DNA from: Pseudescherichia sp039594205
Lineage (GTDB): Bacteria; Pseudomonadota; Gammaproteobacteria; Enterobacterales; Enterobacteriaceae
NCBI GenBank assembly: GCA_039594205.1
Contig: JBCNNW010000002.1
Location: forward strand, 1 to 64,000
DNA: 64,000 nt
Reading direction: 5' to 3'
The notes beneath the pieces were generated by a model that saw only the letters and a program-made list of their open reading frames with translations, did not search any database and had not been told where the DNA came from. This document shows positions 25,171 to 33,522 of the stretch, in pieces. Numbering within the stretch: the first letter of the stretch is position 1; each line of letters opens with the position of its first letter. The translations under genes were made by a program, and so were the position numbers.

Positions 25171-26592
25171 TTAACCTCTCTTCGATGACACCGCGCTTCC
25201 TGCATCCTTAGCCAGCCTAAACGTATCGACCATACCCACCAGACAGATCAGGGCGATAAAGACAAATGCCAGCCGGAAACTCATGCCCGGCACGCCGCTC
25301 AGTGCCAGCCAGTCGCTGGCTTTCTCCCCCAGACGAATGCCGATGGCCCCCAGCGTGATCCCCAGCCCCACCGCCAGCTGTGTGGCGGTGCTGAACAGGG
25401 TGTTGGCATAGCTCATCTGCGCGGAGGGGACATCGGCAAAGGCCAGCGTGCTGACGCCGGTAAACTGCACCGAGCGAAAGACGCCGCCGAGATAGAGCAC
25501 GATAAAAATAACCCATACCGGTGTGGTCGGCGTAATAAAGGCACAGGCCAGCAGGGCCAGCACGTTCAGCGCGCCGTTTATCAATAGCAGCTTTTTAAAG
25601 CCGAGCCAGCGGATCAGCGGTGTGGTGGCGGGCTTAATCGTCAGATTACCGACGAAGACCGCCAGCACCAGCAGCCCGGCATGAAACGGATCCATGCCAA
25701 AGCCGACCTGGAACATCAGCGGCAGCAGAAACGGTACTGCGCTAATGGAGGCGCGAAACAGCGATCCGCCGTACATAGTGACGCGAAAGGTATGCACCTG
25801 CATCGCATCGAGGCGGATCATCGGCCAGCGGACGCGCTGGAAATGGCGGAGCGCATAGACCAGCGTTATCGTGCCCAGAGCCAGCAGGCCCAAAGTCCAC
25901 GCTCCCTGCTGCTGTTCGCCTCCCAGCATCTCCATGGCGCACACCAGGCTGACCATTGCCACCGAGGTTGAGAGAAAGCCCGGAAGATCAAACGGACGGC
26001 GCTCGTCGTCGCGTATATCAGGAATGATGCGCAGCGCCAGGACAATAGCCAGCAGGCCAAGCGGGACGTTAATAAAGAAGATCCAACGCCAGTCAGCATA
26101 GCGGGTGATAAACCCACCCAGCGGCGGGCCGATGATGGGCGCAACCAGCGCGGGCCAGGTAAGCGTAGCAATCGCGGTAATCAGCAGATGCTTAGGCGTG
26201 GTACGCAGTACGGCGAGCCTGCCGACGGGAACCATTAGCGCCCCGCCCATACCCTGTAAAATGCGCATTGCGACAAACATCTCCACGCTGGTGGAGAGGC
26301 CACAAAATACCGAGGCAAGCGTGAAGATCGCCAGTGCGGCAGTGAAAACCTTACGCGCGCCGAAGCGGTCGGCTATCCAGCCGCTGGCCGGGATCAATAC
26401 CGCAAGGGTAATGAGGTAGGCGCTGATACCGATGTTCAACGCCACCGCTTCGACGCCAAAACTCTGCGCCATATCCGGAAGGGCAGTTGCTATCACCGTC
26501 CCGTCGAGAAACTCCATAAAAAAGGCCCCGGCCACCAGCAGCGCGGCGGGCGAGACGCCCCGCGCCTTCTCCGGGAGGCTGTTTTCACTCAT
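25171..26592 (-). CDS. MFS drug exporter, DHA2 family
   Basis: Protein of 473 residues and about 14 expected membrane spans. It carries the DHA2 signature FMEFLDGTVIATALPDMA in span 1, ASGWIADRFGARKVF (motif A) and ILQGMGGALMVPVGRL with PIIGPPLGGFI (motif C). The relation to E. coli MdtD/HsrA is clear but not close enough to name it. It probably exports drugs or metabolites using the proton gradient. No regulator gene is adjacent. Confidence 0.85.
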   Translation of the reverse strand: MSENSLPEKARGVSPAALLVAGAFFMEFLDGTVIATALPDMAQSFGVEAVALNIGISAYLITLAVLIPASGWIADRFGARKVFTAALAIFTLASVFCGLSTSVEMFVAMRILQGMGGALMVPVGRLAVLRTTPKHLLITAIATLTWPALVAPIIGPPLGGFITRYADWRWIFFINVPLGLLAIVLALRIIPDIRDDERRPFDLPGFLSTSVAMVSLVCAMEMLGGEQQQGAWTLGLLALGTITLVYALRHFQRVRWPMIRLDAMQVHTFRVTMYGGSLFRASISAVPFLLPLMFQVGFGMDPFHAGLLVLAVFVGNLTIKPATTPLIRWLGFKKLLLINGALNVLALLACAFITPTTPVWVIFIVLYLGGVFRSVQFTGVSTLAFADVPSAQMSYANTLFSTATQLAVGLGITLGAIGIRLGEKASDWLALSGVPGMSFRLAFVFIALICLVGMVDTFRLAKDAGSAVSSKRG

Positions 26593-26706
26593 TTTCGGTC
26601 TGCCATTTCAAAAAAAATTAGAATAATTAAAAAAAATGAAATCGTCGTAACCTGCGGATTAAACAACGATTTTTTAACAAAACTAACGGAGATGCATAAA
26701 TATTGG

Positions 26707-26752
26707 TGTGATATTCATCACAAAGTGGTTGATTTTTGTGATGCAGGTCATA
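26707..26752 (+). promoter_or_regulatory. Two tandem CRP-type sites upstream of azuC
   Basis: TGTGA-TATTCA-TCACA at 26707-26722 is a perfect CRP consensus. TGTGA-TGCAGG-TCATA at 26737-26752 differs at one position. The centres are 30 bases apart. The TATTAT/TATAAG sequence right after the second site is a probable -10. They should control the azuC transcript, with the second site close enough to the promoter to repress. Confidence 0.8.
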
Positions 26753-26805
26753 TTATAAGCCCATCGACAAGTAACACCTGCACAACAAAATAGCCGGAGC
26801 AAAAC

Positions 26806-26889
26806 ATGAAATTGCGCAAGATCCTGAAAAGCATTTTTGAAACCTACTGCAAGACTTTTAAAGACGTACCGCCGGGCGCTATGTTTTAA
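26806..26889 (+). CDS. azuC: AzuC small protein (dual-function AzuCR RNA)
   Basis: A 27-residue protein, MKLRKILKSIFETYCKTFKD and then VPPGAMF, which is E. coli AzuC with a few substitutions. The ribosome site is ccggag. It is an amphipathic basic helix that binds the inner membrane. In E. coli the same transcript also works as a base-pairing RNA (AzuCR) in carbon metabolism. A strong terminator follows 19 bases after the stop, and two CRP sites precede it, which fits the known response to the carbon source. Confidence 0.93.
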   Translation: MKLRKILKSIFETYCKTFKDVPPGAMF

Positions 26890-26907
26890 TAAAGTTGCTG
26901 TGATAAA

Positions 26908-26931
26908 AAACCTGCTGCGGCAGGTTTTTTT
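26908..26931 (+). terminator. azuC transcript terminator
   Basis: Eight-bp stem AAACCTGC / GCAGGTTT with a TGCG loop and T8, ending the azuC RNA. Confidence 0.88.
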
Positions 26932-26955
26932 GTTTCTGTAACTCAGGAGTAACCT

Positions 26956-27207
26956 ATGTCTCAAAACCTTAGCGCCGATCAGGAGCTGGTGTCCGACGTT
27001 GTCGCCTGCCAGCTGGTGATCAAACAGATCCTCGACGTTATTGACGTCATCGCCCCGGTTGAAGTTCGTGAGAAGATGGCTAACCAGCTTAAAACCATCG
27101 ATTTTACTACCCATCCGGCAGCGGCCGACCCGGTTACCCGGCGTGCTATTCAAAAAGCCATTGCTCTAATTGAGCTGAAGTTTTCGCCGCAGGAAGAGAC
27201 GCACTAG
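26956..27207 (+). CDS. yecJ: YecJ, DUF2766 protein
   Basis: Protein of 83 residues, almost the same as E. coli YecJ (ADQELVSDVVACQLVIKQIL at the N-terminus, PVTRRAIQKAIALIELKF at the C-terminus). All-helical, soluble, function unknown. It has a caggag ribosome site and follows the azuC terminator by 25 bases, so it needs either read-through or its own promoter. Confidence 0.92.
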   Translation: MSQNLSADQELVSDVVACQLVIKQILDVIDVIAPVEVREKMANQLKTIDFTTHPAAADPVTRRAIQKAIALIELKFSPQEETH

Positions 27208-27317
27208 AGCGCGAACACAGGCAAATAAAGTAAACCTTTGTTTTGTTATTTTCAAACGGATGTTTTCTTTGCTGGTGGTGACGCTGCCTCTGCATTGAGG
27301 CCTGGGAAGTGGCGGGT

Positions 27318-27342
27318 GATGGCGGGAAAGGCTCCCGCCATC
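27318..27342. terminator. Bidirectional terminator between yecJ and ftnB
   Basis: Perfect 10-bp inverted repeat GATGGCGGGA / TCCCGCCATC with a 5-base loop between the convergent genes yecJ and ftnB. Confidence 0.68.
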
Positions 27343-27360
27343 GGGGCTAACGTAAAAGCA

Positions 27361-27864
27361 TCAGTGCTTGCGGCAGTTCACCACATTAAGCAGCGCCCGA
27401 TCGGTCTGGGCGATATTTTTTCCGTCGCGCAGCGAGCGATGAATTTCACTGATTAATAACTGGAGCAGCACGCCATCCTGCTGCTCTGCTTTTTCCAGCT
27501 CGCGTAAAAAGTTAAACGTCTTCTCATCCTTCACGGCTTCTGCTTCTTCACTGAGCCGCGTTAGCATTTCATACCGCACGTTGTACTCTTCAAGCACCTT
27601 TTCAAATAGCTCTTCCAACGAATTGAAACTGTCCGGGGGATTTTCCCGCGCATTGACACTCGGGTAAGCACCGGCACGCTTCATAAAATCGAACACGCGC
27701 ATCATTTGATTTACCTTCTCCTGCGCCTGTGCGCGGAGGAACGTTGCCGAACCCGGTAGATTATGCTGTACACACCATTCACTTAATGAGAGGCAGAGGT
27801 TGGATGCCTGAAACTCAAGATTAACCTGCGAGTTGAGTTTTTGCGCCATGCCGAGCGTCGCCAT
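27361..27864 (-). CDS. ftnB: Ferritin-like protein FtnB
   Basis: Protein of 167 residues from the ATG at 27864, which has an AGGAGG site. The longer open frame upstream is not conserved. It is a four-helix ferritin fold with Glu17 and Glu49 kept but Lys50 and Gln53 (AQEKVNQMM) where FtnA has Glu50 and His53. The dinuclear iron centre is therefore altered, as is known for enterobacterial FtnB. In Salmonella FtnB aids iron-sulfur repair under oxidative stress rather than bulk storage. Confidence 0.93.
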   Translation of the reverse strand: MATLGMAQKLNSQVNLEFQASNLCLSLSEWCVQHNLPGSATFLRAQAQEKVNQMMRVFDFMKRAGAYPSVNARENPPDSFNSLEELFEKVLEEYNVRYEMLTRLSEEAEAVKDEKTFNFLRELEKAEQQDGVLLQLLISEIHRSLRDGKNIAQTDRALLNVVNCRKH

Positions 27865-28073
27865 AATGACCTCCTTCTGTCCTGGATGGGGCTGCGATTC
27901 ATGCCAGCCATACTGCTTCGACACAACGATCGTAAAGCCTGGTGCAGCTGACAATTGTGATCGCCCAGACACTTTTCAGCGGAATAAACGAATAATCTTA
28001 TTAAAAATAGTGGCTTACATTCATGGGTGAATGTATGCAGTGAAGCGTATCGTTAAATATGAAGGAGTTGGAG

Positions 28074-28631
28074 ATGAAAAGAGTTGCTGTGCTGCTGGCC
28101 CCCGGTTTTGAAGAGGCTGAAGCTATCGTGACCATTGATATACTGCGTCGGTTACAAATTGAGGTCGACACGCTGGCCTGCACCCCATCCCGCGCCGTGG
28201 TGAGCTATCACGCTATTCCCATGGTAGCCGATGCTATCCTGAGTGAGCGCCTGGATACGCTCTACGATGCGGTAGTACTGCCTGGCGGACCGGAAGGTAG
28301 TGTAAATCTGGCAGCCAACCCGGAGGTGATTGCCTTTGTGACCCGTCATGACGAGGCGGAGAAGCTTATCTGTCCCCTCTGCTCAGCAGCGGCACGCGTG
28401 CTGGGCGGCAACAACCTGTTGAAAGGGCGGCGCTACGTCTGCTCAGGCGATCTGCATGAAACCGTAACTGACGGCCACTACGTTGATGCGGCGGTGGTGG
28501 AGGATGGCAACCTGATCAGCGGCAAAGGATTAGGGCGCGTATTTGATTTTGCTTTTGCCGTCTCGGCGCGCCTTTTAGGTGACGATACCCCGGTGCGCGA
28601 CCACGCGGATCACATCTATTACCCACTCTGA
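28074..28631 (+). CDS. DJ-1/PfpI family protein
   Basis: Protein of 185 residues from the ATG at 28074 (aaggag site eight bases up). It has the family opening VAVLLAPGFEEAEAIVTIDIL (Glu14 or Glu15 near the active site) and VVLPGGPEGSVNLAAN. The nucleophile elbow is ICPLCSAAARVLGG, with Cys103 in the reactive cysteine place. It is YajL-like in layout but clearly a different member. Possible roles are protein or nucleotide deglycation, or chaperone activity. It stands alone between ftnB and araF. Confidence 0.85.
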   Translation: MKRVAVLLAPGFEEAEAIVTIDILRRLQIEVDTLACTPSRAVVSYHAIPMVADAILSERLDTLYDAVVLPGGPEGSVNLAANPEVIAFVTRHDEAEKLICPLCSAAARVLGGNNLLKGRRYVCSGDLHETVTDGHYVDAAVVEDGNLISGKGLGRVFDFAFAVSARLLGDDTPVRDHADHIYYPL

Positions 28632-28948
28632 CTCCTCATCTGAGCGACGTCCCCGTCAGGCCACAAGGATAAGCTGGCTGGCCTGATGGACATTTCTGCT
28701 ATGCCCGCCTGGATTTGTCTGACAAATAGGCCCTTTCTTATGCAGATTTCCGCTGAATTTATGCACGCTTTTACTGTAATTCTGCGGTGTGATGGCGCTC
28801 TCCTATGGAGGATCAATTTCCCGCTAAAACTACACTTCAGCAATAGCATCTCCTGATAGACGTGTGCTAATGCCTTGTTTTAAGGCTGATTAGACAGCTA
28901 ATAAACTCTCATTCCCTACATAAAAAAGTGTTAAAGCTGGAGTTAACC

Positions 28949-29938
28949 ATGCACAAATTCACTAAAGCGCTGGCGGCAATTGGTTTAGCTGCCGTTATGT
29001 CACAATCCGCTATCGCCGAAAATATGAAGCTCGGTTTTCTGGTCAAGCAGCCGGAAGAGCCGTGGTTCCAGACCGAGTGGAAATTTGCTGATAAGGCAGG
29101 TAAAGATTTAGGTTTTGAAGTCATTAAAATTGCCGTACCGGACGGTGAAAAGACGCTGAATGCCATCGATAGCCTGGCTGCCAGCGGGGCGAAAGGGTTT
29201 GTTATCTGCACCCCGGATCCCAAGCTCGGCTCAGCGATTGTCGCCAAAGCGCGCGGCTATGACATGAAGGTCATTGCCGTGGACGATCAGTTCGTCAACG
29301 CCAAAGGTCAGCCGATGGAGACCGTGCCGCTGGTGATGATGGCCGCCAGCGAGATTGGCGCTCGTCAGGGGCAGGAGCTTTATAAAGAGATGCAAAAACG
29401 CGGCTGGGATGTCAAAGAGACCGGCGTAATGGCGATTACCGCCAACGAACTGGATACCGCCCGCCGCCGTACCTCCGGCTCCATGGATGCCCTGAAAGCC
29501 GCAGGCTTCCCGGAAAAACAGATCTATCAGGTACCAACCAAATCAAACGATATTCCCGGTGCCTTCGATGCCGGCAACTCCCTGCTGGTTCAGCATCCTG
29601 AAGTGAAACACTGGCTGGTGGTCGGCATGAACGATAACACCGTGCTGGGTGGCGTGCGTGCCACCGAAGGGCAGGGCTTCAAGGCCGCCGACGTGATCGG
29701 CATCGGCATCAACGGCGTTGACGCTGTAAGCGAGCTTTCCAAAGCTCAGGGTACCGGCTTCTATGGCTCGCTGCTGCCAAGCCCGGACGTCCATGGCTAC
29801 AAGACCAGCGAAATGCTCTACAACTGGGTAGAGAAAGGCGTCGAACCGCCGAAGTTTACCGCCGTTACCGACGTGGTGCTGATCACCCGCGATAACTTTA
29901 AAGAAGAGTTAGCGAAGAAAGGGCTAGGCGTGAAGTAA
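28949..29938 (+). CDS. araF: L-arabinose periplasmic binding protein
   Basis: Protein of 329 residues, the E. coli AraF length, from the ATG at 28949 (ggag site). Signal peptide MHKFTKALAAIGLAAVMSQS ends in AIA. The mature part is the sugar-binding fold with KLGFLVKQPEEPWFQTEW near the start. It delivers arabinose to AraGH. The roughly 320 bases upstream hold its promoter. I saw a TGTGATGG CRP half-site and AraC-like TAGCAT/TATGGA fragments there, but no full site I would vouch for. Confidence 0.97.
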   Translation: MHKFTKALAAIGLAAVMSQSAIAENMKLGFLVKQPEEPWFQTEWKFADKAGKDLGFEVIKIAVPDGEKTLNAIDSLAASGAKGFVICTPDPKLGSAIVAKARGYDMKVIAVDDQFVNAKGQPMETVPLVMMAASEIGARQGQELYKEMQKRGWDVKETGVMAITANELDTARRRTSGSMDALKAAGFPEKQIYQVPTKSNDIPGAFDAGNSLLVQHPEVKHWLVVGMNDNTVLGGVRATEGQGFKAADVIGIGINGVDAVSELSKAQGTGFYGSLLPSPDVHGYKTSEMLYNWVEKGVEPPKFTAVTDVVLITRDNFKEELAKKGLGVK

Positions 29939-29954
29939 TTACGCCGTTGGTTGT

Positions 29955-29990
29955 GTCCTTCACCGGGTACTGTACCGCCCGGTGAAGGAC
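29955..29990 (+). promoter_or_regulatory. Long stem-loop between araF and araG
   Basis: Perfect 13-bp stem GTCCTTCACCGGG / CCCGGTGAAGGAC with a 10-base loop and no T-run. Placed just after araF, it probably protects the araF message from 3' decay and lowers araGH expression, giving more binding protein than transporter. Confidence 0.75.
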
Positions 29991-30023
29991 CCGTCGTACC
30001 ATGAAATGCGTCACGGAGACGTT

Positions 30024-31538
30024 ATGCAACAGTCAACTCCATATCTCTCTTTCCGTGGTATTAGCAAAACCTTCCCCGGCGTTAAAGCCCTGAGCGACAT
30101 CAGCTTCGACTGCTACGCCGGTCAGGTGCACGCCCTGATGGGGGAGAACGGCGCGGGTAAATCAACGCTGCTGAAGATCCTCAGCGGTAACTATGCACCC
30201 ACGGGCGGCACCCTGGTGCTGCAGGGCCAGGAGGTCAGCTTTGCCGATACCACCGCCGCGCTGAATGCCGGGGTAGCAATCATCTATCAGGAGCTGCATC
30301 TGGTTCCAGAGATGACCGTCGCGGAAAATATCTATCTCGGCCAGCTGCCGCAGAAGGGCGGGCTGGTGAATCGCTCGCTGCTTAACTATGAAGCCCGGCT
30401 CCAGCTGGAGCATCTTGGGCTGGATATCGACCCACAGACACCGCTGAAGTACCTCTCCATCGGCCAGTGGCAGATGGTAGAAATTGCCAAGGCGCTGGCG
30501 CGCAATGCGAAAGTGATCGCCTTCGACGAACCAACCAGCTCGCTCTCGGCGCGGGAGATCGACAACCTGTTCCGGGTGATCCGCGAGCTGCGCAACGAGG
30601 GGCGGGTGATCCTCTACGTCTCACACCGTATGGAGGAGATATTTGCCCTTAGCGACGCCATCACTGTCTTTAAAGACGGACGCTACGTGCGCACCTTTGA
30701 TGATATGCAGCAGGTTAATCATGACTCGCTGGTGCAGGCGATGGTTGGACGCGATCTCGGTGACATCTATGGCTGGCAACCACGGGAGTACGGCGCGGAG
30801 ATGCTGCGTCTGGAGGCGGTAAAAGCCCCTGGCGTGCGCCACCCCGTTAGCTTTTCGGTGAGGCGCGGTGAGATTGTCGGCCTGTTCGGGCTGGTAGGGG
30901 CAGGGCGCAGCGAGCTAATGAAAGGACTATTCGGCGGCACGCGCATTACGGCGGGCCAGCTGATCATTGATGGTCAGCCGCTGGATATTCAAAAGCCAGC
31001 CCACGCCATTCGCGCCGGGATGATGCTCTGTCCCGAAGATCGTAAGGCAGAGGGCATAATTCCCGTCCACTCTGTTCGGGACAATATCAACATCAGCGCC
31101 CGACGCAAATCGGTTCGCGCCGGATGCCTGATCAACGACGGCTGGGAAGTGGAAAACGCCGACCATCACATCCGCTCTCTCAATATCAAAACGCCCGGCG
31201 CTGAGCAGCTGATTATGAATCTCTCGGGCGGCAACCAGCAAAAAGCCATTCTTGGCCGCTGGCTGTCGGAGGAGATGAAGGTCATTTTGCTCGATGAGCC
31301 AACGCGCGGCATTGACGTGGGCGCGAAGCATGAGATCTACAACGTTATCTACGCCCTGGCTTCCCGTGGCGTAGCGGTACTGTTTGCCTCAAGCGACCTG
31401 CCGGAAGTGCTCGGCGTGGCCGATCGCATTCTGGTTATGCGGGAAGGGGAGATCGCCGGCGAGCTACTGCACGGCGAAGCAGATGAAAAACAGGCGCTAA
31501 GCCTTGCCATGCCTAAAGTGAGCCAGGCCGTCGCCTGA
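30024..31538 (+). CDS. araG: L-arabinose ABC transporter ATP-binding protein
   Basis: Protein of 504 residues, the E. coli length, from the ATG at 30024 (cggag site). Earlier in-frame codons cover the stem-loop and are not conserved. Two ABC domains: the first has Walker A GENGAGKST and LSIGQWQMVEIAKAL. The second has a changed P-loop GLVGAGRSE and signature LSGGNQQKAILGRWL with Walker B VILLDEPTRGIDVG. It powers arabinose import at the inner membrane face. Confidence 0.97.
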   Translation: MQQSTPYLSFRGISKTFPGVKALSDISFDCYAGQVHALMGENGAGKSTLLKILSGNYAPTGGTLVLQGQEVSFADTTAALNAGVAIIYQELHLVPEMTVAENIYLGQLPQKGGLVNRSLLNYEARLQLEHLGLDIDPQTPLKYLSIGQWQMVEIAKALARNAKVIAFDEPTSSLSAREIDNLFRVIRELRNEGRVILYVSHRMEEIFALSDAITVFKDGRYVRTFDDMQQVNHDSLVQAMVGRDLGDIYGWQPREYGAEMLRLEAVKAPGVRHPVSFSVRRGEIVGLFGLVGAGRSELMKGLFGGTRITAGQLIIDGQPLDIQKPAHAIRAGMMLCPEDRKAEGIIPVHSVRDNINISARRKSVRAGCLINDGWEVENADHHIRSLNIKTPGAEQLIMNLSGGNQQKAILGRWLSEEMKVILLDEPTRGIDVGAKHEIYNVIYALASRGVAVLFASSDLPEVLGVADRILVMREGEIAGELLHGEADEKQALSLAMPKVSQAVA

Positions 31539-31552
31539 GCGAGGAGAGTATC

Positions 31553-32533
31553 ATGTCATCAGTAACAAGCTCCGGCGCAGGAAAGTCGCCGTTTAGTCTG
31601 GGGCGCATCTGGGATCACTACGGCATGCTGGTGGTCTTTGCCGTACTGTTTATCGGCTGTGCCCTGTTTGTGCCTAACTTTGCCAGCTTCGTTAATATGA
31701 AGGGGCTGGGACTCGCCATCTCGATGTCCGGCATGGTGGCCTGCGGAATGCTTTTCTGTCTGGCCTCCGGCGACTTTGACCTTTCGGTTGCCTCGGTTAT
31801 TGCCTGTGCAGGCGTCACCACGGCAGTAGTGATCAACATGACGGAAAGCCTGTGGATCGGCGTCTTTGCGGGTCTGATGCTTGGAGTATTGAGCGGCCTG
31901 GTTAACGGCTTCGTCATTGCTAAGTTGAAGATCAATGCCCTGATCACCACCCTTGCGACGATGCAGATTGTTCGCGGCCTGGCCTACATCATCTCCGACG
32001 GCAAAGCGGTAGGTATTGAAGATGAGCGCTTCTTCACCCTTGGCTACACTAACTGGCTCGGCCTGCCTGCGCCTATCTGGCTGACCGTGGCCTGCCTCAT
32101 CATCTTCGGTTTCTTGCTTAACAGAACCACTTTTGGTCGCAATACGCTGGCTATCGGCGGCAATGAAGAGGCGGCACGCCTGGCAGGGGTTCCGGTGGTG
32201 CGCACGAAAATCGTTATCTTTGTGCTCTCCGGACTGGTATCCGCCGCCGCCGGGATCATCCTCGCTTCGCGTATGACCAGCGGCCAGCCAATGACCTCCA
32301 TTGGTTATGAGCTGATCGTTATCTCCGCCTGCGTGCTTGGCGGCGTCTCTCTCAAGGGGGGAATTGGTAAAATCTCTTACGTAGTGGCAGGGATCTTGAT
32401 CCTCGGCACAGTGGAAAACGCCATGAATCTCCTCAATATTTCTCCTTTCTCGCAGTATGTTGTACGTGGCCTGATCCTGCTGGCAGCGGTGATCTTCGAC
32501 CGCTATAAACAGAAAGCAAAACGCACCGTCTGA
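31553..32533 (+). CDS. araH: L-arabinose ABC transporter permease
   Basis: Protein of 326 residues, close to E. coli AraH. Eight or more membrane spans of the ribose/arabinose permease family, with the EAA-like loop NEEAARLAGVPVVRTKI that docks AraG. It follows araG by 14 bases with a gaggag site. The last gene of the araFGH operon, ended by a terminator at 32585. Confidence 0.97.
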   Translation: MSSVTSSGAGKSPFSLGRIWDHYGMLVVFAVLFIGCALFVPNFASFVNMKGLGLAISMSGMVACGMLFCLASGDFDLSVASVIACAGVTTAVVINMTESLWIGVFAGLMLGVLSGLVNGFVIAKLKINALITTLATMQIVRGLAYIISDGKAVGIEDERFFTLGYTNWLGLPAPIWLTVACLIIFGFLLNRTTFGRNTLAIGGNEEAARLAGVPVVRTKIVIFVLSGLVSAAAGIILASRMTSGQPMTSIGYELIVISACVLGGVSLKGGIGKISYVVAGILILGTVENAMNLLNISPFSQYVVRGLILLAAVIFDRYKQKAKRTV

Positions 32534-32584
32534 TGGCTGATATTTAGCCGAACGGTCTCTTTTTTAATCGTTTTTACCTCTCAG

Positions 32585-32607
32585 CCAGCCGCAATTGCGG
32601 CTGGTTT
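32585..32607 (+). terminator. araFGH terminator
   Basis: Ten-bp perfect palindrome CCAGCCGCAATTGCGGCTGG followed by TTTCTTT, 50 bases after araH. Confidence 0.75.
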
Positions 32608-32715
32608 CTTTACGTTTGAATGGCGAGGAGCGTGACACTGTCTATACTTACATGGCTAATGATAATGAGTGATGGTCGTGAACGCGGCATCGAAACCAGA
32701 AAGGAGGATATCAGG

Positions 32716-33522
32716 GTGGCTGACCAGTTAGCTGTACCGCCTGTACTTTCCGCAAACTATGCTTACTTCTTTGACCTCGACGGAACCCTCGCCGAAATCA
32801 AACCTCGTCCCGATCAGGTGTTTATTCCCGCCGGGGTGATAACCCTGCTTAAACGTCTGGCCGAAATGAATCAGGGCGCGGTGGCGCTGGTATCGGGCCG
32901 CTCTATGAACGAGCTGGATGCCATCGCTTCGCCGCTGCATTTTCCCCTTGCCGGGGTGCATGGCGCGCAACGGCGCGACTATGAGGGGAAAACGCACGAG
33001 ATCGCCTTGCCAGCCGATCAGGTCAAGCAGATGGAGCTGGAGCTGATTGCGGCGCTCGACGGCCTTGAAGGCACGGAGCTGGAGGCGAAGGGGATGGCGT
33101 TTGCGCTGCACTATCGTCAGGCCGCCCATCATGAGGAGGCTATCTTTGCGCTGGCAAAGGCGATGGAGGAGAAATATCCGAATTTAGCCCTGCAGCCGGG
33201 TAAATGCGTGGTAGAGCTGAAACCGCGTGGTATCAATAAAGGAGCAGCAGTCGAAGCATTCATGCAGGAGCCGCCCTTTAGCGGGCGCAAACCTGTTTTC
33301 CTGGGAGACGACCTCACTGACGAGGCAGGCTTCAAGGTTGTGAATCGCCTTGATGGCGTATCTGTAAAGGTAGGTATTGGCGCGACGCAGGCGCAATATC
33401 GGCTGGAGAGCGTAGCGGACGTTCATCAATGGCTTGAAAAAATAATTGACCACCAACAACAAGAAGAAATGGCGCTAACTAACAGGAGAGATGGCTATGA
33501 GTCGCTTAGTCGTAGTATCTAA
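32716..33522 (+). CDS. otsB: Trehalose-6-phosphate phosphatase
   Basis: Protein of 268 residues from the GTG at 32716, which has an aaggagg site eight bases upstream and gives the family length. Residues 20-28 are the HAD nucleophile motif FFDLDGTLA. Later motifs are VSGRSMNELD, the lysine in NKGAAVEAF and GDDLTDEAGF. It removes phosphate from trehalose-6-P made by OtsA. It overlaps otsA by 26 bases. In E. coli the pair is induced by RpoS in osmotic and stationary-phase stress. Confidence 0.95.
   Translation: MADQLAVPPVLSANYAYFFDLDGTLAEIKPRPDQVFIPAGVITLLKRLAEMNQGAVALVSGRSMNELDAIASPLHFPLAGVHGAQRRDYEGKTHEIALPADQVKQMELELIAALDGLEGTELEAKGMAFALHYRQAAHHEEAIFALAKAMEEKYPNLALQPGKCVVELKPRGINKGAAVEAFMQEPPFSGRKPVFLGDDLTDEAGFKVVNRLDGVSVKVGIGATQAQYRLESVADVHQWLEKIIDHQQQEEMALTNRRDGYESLSRSI

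Noticed and set aside
28632..28948. AraC operator sites in the araF promoter region
   Set aside because: Only short matches (TAGCAT, TATGGA, a TGTGATGG half-site) are visible; spacing and order do not allow a confident call by eye.
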